Source: Primula veris (taxonomy: Eukaryota; Streptophyta; Magnoliopsida; Ericales; Primulaceae). From it: a stretch of DNA of 64,000 nt. Of this stretch, positions 57,031 through 64,000 are shown one piece after another. The translations under genes and the position numbers were made by a program. The stretch's first letter is position 1. Each line of letters starts with the position of its first letter. The stretch spans positions 13,567,992 through 13,631,991 of the forward strand of contig OY821746.1 in NCBI GenBank assembly GCA_963682055.1. Direction: 5' to 3'. A model generated the notes under the pieces. It made no database searches. It was not told where the DNA came from and saw nothing but the letters and a program-made list of their open reading frames with translations.

Positions 57031-60000
57031 GATGCTCTTAAACTTCATATGTGAAGATTTATTTCGGCAAGAAATGCTAAATAGCATAATCTAGTCATGT
57101 CTCTCTTGATCGATAACAACAAGTTGTCCTCAAATAAGACAAGTGTTTTATCTGGATCGTGAGACAGAGTATATGTAATTCAAATATGGCTAATACGAGC
57201 TCGAAGCCATATACACTCTCTAGTCATCTCATAGAGCACGAGTAGATCAGAATGATTTGTTTGGAGTCATTCCAAGACCTCCAAGATATTGCCTTATTCC
57301 TAATGGTAAAGACATACCATGTTAGGAATATCCCTTATGAGGGTCTGATAAGTAACCGACATCGGTATAACCGTAAAAGGGTTGCGTTAATTCGAGTACC
57401 GAAGGGGGTAGTTACACTCTATGACGCAAATGAGATAAACTAGCCCACTTCCAAAATTACCATAAGGTAAGGGAATGTGTCTTTAGTGCCATTTCGATAG
57501 CAGCGTGTTAGCGCGATGCTGTGTCGAGCTATACCATTCACAGCAGACGAGATGTTCGTTCTAGCACATTAGACCAAGTACAATGATGCGCTTATTGTAC
57601 TTAGATATGAACATGATGGATCAATATCTCTTCATCGTCTCATCAGGGACGGACTGGGTCTATATCAATGTCTAGTGATCGAACGGTCATGGGAGAATCT
57701 GATGACTTAGCGTCATGATGACTAAAACGTCATAACACCTTCTCGGTGTAGTCTGAATCATGGACTTAGATTCAATCTTTACGGGACTCGATCATCAGGC
57801 CGAGTCACTACCGTTTCTTCCCAAGATCCTTCATCTCGAAGGCAAATCCAAAAGTGGATCGCATAATAAAGCACGCAAGGGCATAATACTTGTTCAAATA
57901 TCCCAAGCTGATCAAGTACTCACTTAGGCGGTATACCACATCCGCTCGGATTATATTAATCTATATAGTGAACGTCTCATTTAATTGAGATCGTGTTCCG
58001 TGGTCAGGAACTACTTGATTAAAGCATATGAAGTCACACAGGGACCTTCATTTATATCTCTTTGTCTAAATCCCCATAGAGATAAAACCGTGACCACATT
58101 CATGGCTGCATACTCAGTTTTTCGGAAAATACTAAACTGGTAAAGTAGGGGACCGTTATAACGTCCATTACGAGGAAATCAACCATCTCGTAATCAATTC
58201 CAAGGTGTGAGAGAAGCCTTGCGCTACTAGGCGAGCATTCTACAATCTCATTATTCTCATCATTTTTCCTTACGAATAACCAAATAAACGAACTCGTTTA
58301 ACATTGGTGGTGTTGGAGCTACAGGTCCGAACACACTTTCGCTAAGGAGTCTACTTGGATTGCAAGTTTCCATTAGTCTAGTCTATTCTACGTTGACTTC
58401 AGGCAACGGTATATGGTTCCCTGTCATAATTTGCTCATATTATCAGTCGTCACCGAATATATGAACAACTAATCAATGACACTCTCGTATCACTTCAATA
58501 TCGTCTAAGATATCATGATCGACAGATATTTCGAGATTCTTAGGATGAGGAGGAAATCACACATCTCCTTGATCCTTTATAATCTCGTGCGACAAACGAG
58601 TTTCAGTTCACCACCTCTGGGGCTGAACGAATTAAGAACCGGTCAACTTCCTCATATCTTGGGAAGGACGACAGACTGACGGCCGACGACAGCGTCATTT
58701 GCTTGGCGGGTTCGGCCAAAGCAACGTGTTACGACAGGAACACGGCGTCCGACAGGGACGTCTATCCTTGCAAGCATTTTGCAGCAGGTATAAATGATCT
58801 CGTGACATCTCATAAAGTCATTAAATGCGTATGGCATTTAGTTAGACTTGAGGGAGTCTATGCACTTACTTATCACTAAGTGCAGTTTTGGGAATTAAGC
58901 TAAGACTGAGTGGGTTATGTCACGTTACTTCACGTCGTTTCTTATCAACGGTAACATGCAAATCTCCCCCTAACGATGGGGAGAACAGTCTTAGCGATGT
59001 CACTTTTGCATATCATACGGTAAAGAGATCGCTTGCCAAGGTTACTCTATCAAATGATAGGCAGGGGATTCATAATCGACTTATGTCCCCTTCAGAGGTC
59101 CATATTTTGAACGTTATAGCGGCTCAATCAAAATATTAATTAAGCACTCCAAACACGCGTTAATATGAGACTTCTGGCTCATAACCAGTAACCAACTGGT
59201 ACGCATATGGTGTTTGAGTGTCTATGGGCCTCATGATGGACCAATGCAGCAAAATAACATAACCCCACACGGAAATATAAATCTTGGTGCGCAAGACCAA
59301 GAAGTGCGTGCAATCATTTGCAGTCGCATTATCAAACTTTCCGTGAGTCCATTTGGGTCTGAACATAATCGACAATATGTTCAATTTCAATTTCCAAACT
59401 CAAGTAATTCAAATCAAAATTTCGATTCTTACTCTTCGGTATTATCAAGTCGACTAGACTTTTCAGGATAATCCGGATCATGAGCCATCAACTTAATGAT
59501 AGGGCTAAAAGTTTGAGAAATGCTGCATTTCTGTGGACAACAATAATCATGTGACCTTATTGTTGATGCATCAACCATAACCATTTATATTTATGGTCCG
59601 TCTTATGGTTGGATAAGTCCACAATAACTCCTTCAATTCTTTACAACAATTCTACGAGTTCTTTTCGTGATCTTTACACATACTGGTCTTTCAAAGTGAG
59701 CATTAGTGGCATGAATTTCGGATTAATCACGAAATATATTCTCAGAGAGAATCCAAATGCGATGCGATTATAAATGAAGCATCGTCTTTTGACCCGGGAA
59801 TATCTCATCCGGTCAATGCCACAATATCAAAATGCTCTTATCAATCGATGATAGGCGAATGATAGTACAGACAATTATGTCTTAGCATCTAAATCATTTA
59901 TCATTTCGACGACAGGCGAAATGATAAGGTAACTTTAAATGCTTTAAAGAATGTGGTAGAAACCACTTGAAAGACATTTCAACTCCTCTAAAATACGCTT

Positions 60001-62980
60001 TTGGTCGTATTGAATGGAGGCTATGTAAAGAAATTTCAATTCTTTGATGAGCTATTACCAGATAACACTGGTTTTCTCGAATATTTTATAACTCAACAAG
60101 GTACGACAGGACCTACATGAGTATAAGACCTCATATTTGACAAATCAATTTGGTTTTACCAAAGATTTTGATTTGAAACGACAGGTCCAGAATCTTTGTC
60201 ACTGAGTACTATTTTAGGTAAATAGTTGGTGAAATTATGTGGTACACTGTTACCCACTATTTCCAAAAAAAATCAACTACCCCACAAGTATTGCCTAAAA
60301 TTTCATAATTTAAAGTTTGGTCACATTTTTCAAAGGAATTTGCTCAAAAACACTTTAAATTATTTCAAGAAATTTCGTAAACAGGCAAACCATAATCCAA
60401 AAGTATGGTCCAAATGGAAAAATAATAATCCAAATGGAAAACATAATCCAGATGAGCGAAAAAATGGCTCAATGATTTATCAAAATCTATAAAGAAAGGT
60501 ATCAAACTCATTTGAGCCACAAAATCAGGGGTCTCAAGAGTTTCCTTTCAGTTAGCTTTAACCACATTAGCATCGGTTTTTCCACCTTTATAATAGTTGT
60601 GAACTATTTAAGGAGTAACCGTGCATTACCTTTGTCTTTATAGCATAGAGTTGGCTCATTGAGCATTATCTCTTGCTTTGTGACAACGGACCATATTCTT
60701 CCTTTCAATTACTGTCTTGGAGCCACAGATTTTTGATTTTGACGATTGTCTAAAATCTCGCTTGGCTAGGCGATTCATCGGGATCGCGACAGTTCGAGAC
60801 AAATAACACTTGTCTCGGTTCTCGATTCGTGGAAAAAAAATATACACGAAGAGCATTAATATCAGGCAAACAATTCGCCATTGACCCAATAGGATTAAAA
60901 CTACTCACCGGGGTAATTTTCTTATCCAATAACAGATGGGCGATAAAGGAACATAGTGAATATAATTCACGATACTGGTTATGGAATACAATTTCCAAGT
61001 TAGTATTTTGGTGAAGGATTGCTCTAATATGTCAATTTCAAATATTTGTTCACCATAGACGTCATCACGTCTCAAATGTGGCGGCGGAATAAAATCAACG
61101 CCTTAGCATTCATCCTGATGGTAACAACAAACTCGTGTTTTACTCATCAAAGATGGCATCCAAAAAAAAATTTGGGCATCACATTTTCACACATCAGGGT
61201 GACTAACATGTGGTGACGGAATTAAAATCAACGTTTAAACAGTTATTTCGCAAGTATGTTTTACGATTTTTCTTATCATAGATGGCATCCAACATGTGTT
61301 GGGAGTTCTGGATTATTTATCATATAAAACGACTGGTTTATATGTTTATGGTTTGCACAAGCATAAACGTTTTTTTCGAAACGACAGGTTCGAAAACATT
61401 AGTTTTGCTTTTCATGTGAATCGGTTCTCATTGATCGAACGACGGGTCGATACTGAAACATCAATTCAGCGAAACATACATCACTATATAAACACACTCG
61501 GGGAAATTATTATTTAGTCAACCCCTTTCGGTAGCTCTACTTGAAAAACGACCAGGAAAGACGGTGAGGGTGGAGGGCATGAATGCCACTTAAAACCCGA
61601 CCTCATTAGGATATCGACTTCCGCCTATATCTTTCCTAGACATCGTATCCAAATAGGTGAGCCTATTTAGGGAAGATTCATAATTTTTCCAACTTAAATG
61701 TGAATATATATGATTTCGCAAATTACCATATTATACATATGTGTACATGGCAATAAATAAATTAGTACATGATTAACTAATATTTTAGATTGTACCTGTT
61801 TGCATGATTAACATATATATTGCAATATATATTTCCTAATAAAGAAATCAAATTAATCAAGATTATCATCAATCTAGAATTTATTAGTAATTACCAATTT
61901 ACACTAGCAAGATTTAGTCAATATTTTATTATTATATTGCTATATGTGTAAGTTCTATACATGGTAACTAAATCATTCATGTACGTAATATATTTTATTT
62001 ACCAATTTACAATATACACCCAATTTCCATACATGGTAATTTTAATATGCAAGCAATCAATATATTTTTAATTACCAATTAATACTATATATGATATTTT
62101 TTTTTTAACATGCAAAGTGGTTAAATTTACATGGAAACATATCAATTTATTCAATTAACATGCAATTTTTTTTATTCACTTGCCTTTTTAATAAATATAT
62201 ATGCATGTGGGTGGATATTTAGTCCGAATATTAACTTTTATAACACATATATACTGTTTTTATACATGTAATATACTACAGGGACTATCCGTGTAATTTC
62301 AGCAAACTATATATCTATTTACAACATTATTACAGCTTCAGTCCATAATTTCAGATAAGTTTCAATTTAGTCTTTTAGTAATTAACAGCACAATCCACAA
62401 TTTCCAGCGCCTTACAAACTGGTCCTACTGTTTTTATTATGTTACAGATTCAGGACAACAGAGTAATACATATGTATTTATGTCAATTTACAAGCATGCT
62501 TTATTGAGGATTACACCAAATATTAATTAAGCATGCAATATTATATGTTATCAACCAAGGGTAGTAAAACCAATTTATCATACAGTAGTTGAATGTTACG
62601 TACATATTACAATTGTACCAATTCATGCAATTTAACAATGTTACGTACATATTACAATTGTATCAATTCATGCAATTTAACAGAGGTTCTGTTATTGTCC
62701 TATTTGCATACAATTTGTTAATATATTCACTTGGCATAACATACAATGTACGTCCGACAAATCCATAAAATAATACGTGCGATCACATATACGGAATAAA
62801 TTAAGTTTTGAATTCGGTACCTTACGCACGGTATGTTGGTGAAGGTCGATATAGCAAAACCCTAAAAAAAAACCGGATAAACCTCAAGCTTTATAAATAC
62901 TCAATATCCTTGCGTTTACCCAGAATCTCCAATATCCGCGAGCGTATATCCTATTCTCCGCGAGCAAAGTGCTGATAACG
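57031..62980 (-). pseudogene. remains of copia gag-pol
   Basis: No long frame survives on either strand. Identifiable minus-strand pieces are the RNase H, reverse-transcriptase and mid-pol fragments named under the element. From about 61.7 to 62.8 kb (toward the element's 5' end) the sequence is AT-rich and non-coding; it includes a 45-bp tandem duplication (62592-62636 and 62637-62681). Confidence 0.7.
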
Positions 62981-63193
62981 TGTTGTGAGTCTTATTAGCT
63001 CAGTATATATATTATATAGGAGACATAGAGAGAACATAGAGAGAGAAAACAATAGGTCTTTATTCATCAGAATGTATCAATACAAGGGACCCTAACCTTC
63101 TTTATATACTAGAGGTTAGGGTTATACAAGCAAGAAAGCCCAACTTAGACCCACTATGAGTAAGGCCCAATAGTCCAATAATAACCTACAACA
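62981..63193 (-). repeat. copia LTR (5' LTR in element sense)
   Basis: 213 bp; differs from the partner by about six substitutions and one base indel. Confidence 0.9.
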
Positions 63194-63298
63194 AAAACAA
63201 AATTTTTAAAAGTTGGGTCACCAATTTTAAAATTGGTCAAAACTCAGTTAAGCTAAGCATAATTAACCATTTGCAAAACTGCAATAATAAACTTTACC

Positions 63299-64000
63299 AT
63301 GTTTGCTCTTTTTACCTTGATATGCTTCAAAGCTTTACATTGTTGCAATTTTAGTCCTTGGCTCGAAATCCACGAAACTATAGTGGTATCCTCTTCCATG
63401 GTTTTAAAGCTTATTAATCCCGGTTTTGTTCCCAACTCGCATGAAAACACCAATGAAACCTTTATAGAACACATTAGAAGGGTTGATTATAGCTCTATGG
63501 CCCGTTATAACTATATACTACAAAGGAGCAACATTCACACATCGAAATATGATTATATACAAAGTAGTCTCGTGCCTGACAAAAAATGCAATTGGTTTCT
63601 ATGTCAATTTCTTGACCGGCAAACCGCCTGTTTCGATGACAGTGCTAATCGATACTGGGAGTAATTTATTGTGGATCCCATGTTACCCTTGCAAGAACTG
63701 TCCTGCTAAATCCAATCTCGCCTATGACCCAACTAAATCATCGACATTTTCAAATATTTCATGTGACTCGCAATATTGTCTCGATTTTGGCAAATGTAGT
63801 TTGACTCGAAGTTGCGCACATAGAATAGGCTATGCGGACCAGTCTTCTACAGAAGGAGAAGTCGTAAAGAACAACTCAAGTTCTCTACATCTGATGATGG
63901 CATAACGAGCATTTATGATATTGTGTTTGGTTGTGGTTACGAAAACCAAGGTTTAGGGGCTGAATATGGGGTTATGGGACTTGGTTCAAACCCGTTATCG
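63299..64000 (+). pseudogene. nepenthesin-like (A1) aspartic protease, frameshifted, cut by window end
   Basis: Reading begins MFALFTLICFKAL (signal-peptide-like) and runs to SSLVPDK in frame 1. At the A6 run 63581-63586 the similarity jumps to another frame: IGFYVNFLTGKPP, then VLIDTGSNLLWIPCYPCKNC with the first catalytic DTGS, then the Cys-rich nepenthesin insert up to IGYADQSSTEGE. Between about 63856 and 63868 it jumps again to KEQLKFSTSDDG and DIVFGCGYENQGLG, followed by GVMGLGSNPLS at the edge. The family comprises secreted or vacuolar plant proteases (CDR1-like clade) needing two catalytic Asp residues; the second lies beyond the window. Two frameshifts argue for a pseudogene, though a base-calling error in the A-run is possible. 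The start is just downstream of the Mutator element. Confidence 0.75.

Larger units (their letters stand above)
56078..63193 (-). mobile_element. copia retrotransposon, complete but badly decayed
   Basis: LTRs at 56078-56291 and 62981-63193 (TGTTGTGGG...CTACAACA) are about 97% identical. The 5-bp duplication AAAAC lies at 56073-56077 and 63194-63198. In minus-strand sense a polypurine tract AAAGGGGGAGT directly precedes the LTR at 56291. After the other LTR the element starts CGTTATCAGCAC. Minus-strand coding traces include GYTDVGYLSDPHKG (copia RNase H, about 57330-57375), ARIDVPVG (about 58770), and RLSEYLISLGYLNK joined closely to FAFEMKDLG (reverse transcriptase, about 57825-57930), with the YVDD region apparently missing between them. 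Confidence 0.85.
55143..63268. mobile_element. Mutator-type element of about 1 kb, split by copia
   Basis: Inverted termini of about 220 bp: left from TGGGTTAATTATG, right ending CATAATTAACC, sharing ACGATAAACGCTTAAAAATT and GATCCGTATAGTTTAAA in inverted copies. The 9-bp duplication ATTTGCAAA lies at 55134-55142 and 63269-63277. Without the nested copia element the length is about 1.0 kb. The interior (55370-55930) is AT-rich and non-coding. Confidence 0.8.

Noticed and set aside
57252..61517. Numerous 60-90 residue frames on both strands
   Set aside because: They lie in degenerate copia sequence; only the minus-strand fragments with recognisable RNase H, reverse-transcriptase and mid-pol text are kept as evidence.

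Overview
The window is nuclear DNA from a flowering plant, most likely a eudicot. It is AT-rich and gene-sparse, with introns bounded by GT..AG. It holds a P-class pentatricopeptide repeat (PPR) gene, a plant GT14/DUF266 glycosyltransferase, a nucleolar L1-domain protein, nepenthesin-type protease remains, and many plant-type transposable elements (CACTA, Mutator, hAT, copia, and a Cassandra TRIM carrying 5S sequence). No bacterial, organellar or defence-type system was seen.

Layout. 0-4 kb: a minus-strand gene for an RSL1D1-like ribosomal-L1-domain nucleolar protein, with a probable intron in its 5' leader. 5.2-13.0 kb: a CACTA element (target duplication AAT) with no transposase left, filled with nested elements. 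These include a 2.0-kb Mutator-type foldback carrying 37 or so copies of a 21-bp repeat, and a hAT element with a tRNA-like module. 15.6-21.1 kb: a second CACTA element (target duplication GTC) with decayed minus-strand exons of a plant Ptta/En/Spm-type protein. 21.2-31 kb: small elements and remnants (hAT, foldback hairpin in a TA repeat, Mutator MITE, possible Helitron end, Cassandra TRIM, another tRNA-bearing hAT copy, a second Mutator-like element with an internal tandem array). 33.6-38.4 kb: a complete ten-exon GT14 gene (393 aa). 40.3-43.15 kb: an intronless 940-aa PPR gene whose N-terminus looks short. 43.46-47.39 kb: a decayed partial duplicate of the 5' half of the GT14 gene, interrupted by a 1.75-kb solo LTR. 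47.4-54.1 kb: two copies of one exon of a HERP-like ubiquitin-domain gene, separated by a full-length but dead copia element; the second copy is followed by the final exon. 55.1-63.3 kb: a Mutator-type element split by a minus-strand copia element. 63.3-64.0 kb: a frameshifted nepenthesin-like aspartic protease running off the window.

The three probably functional genes (L1-domain protein, GT14, PPR) have unrelated housekeeping roles and form no pathway or cluster. The most notable signals are in the repeats: hAT-type elements that each carry an antisense tRNA-like A-box/B-box module at almost the same spacing, and Mutator-like foldbacks whose interiors are 21-bp tandem arrays. All boundaries, target duplications and repeat counts were read by eye; no database search was run.
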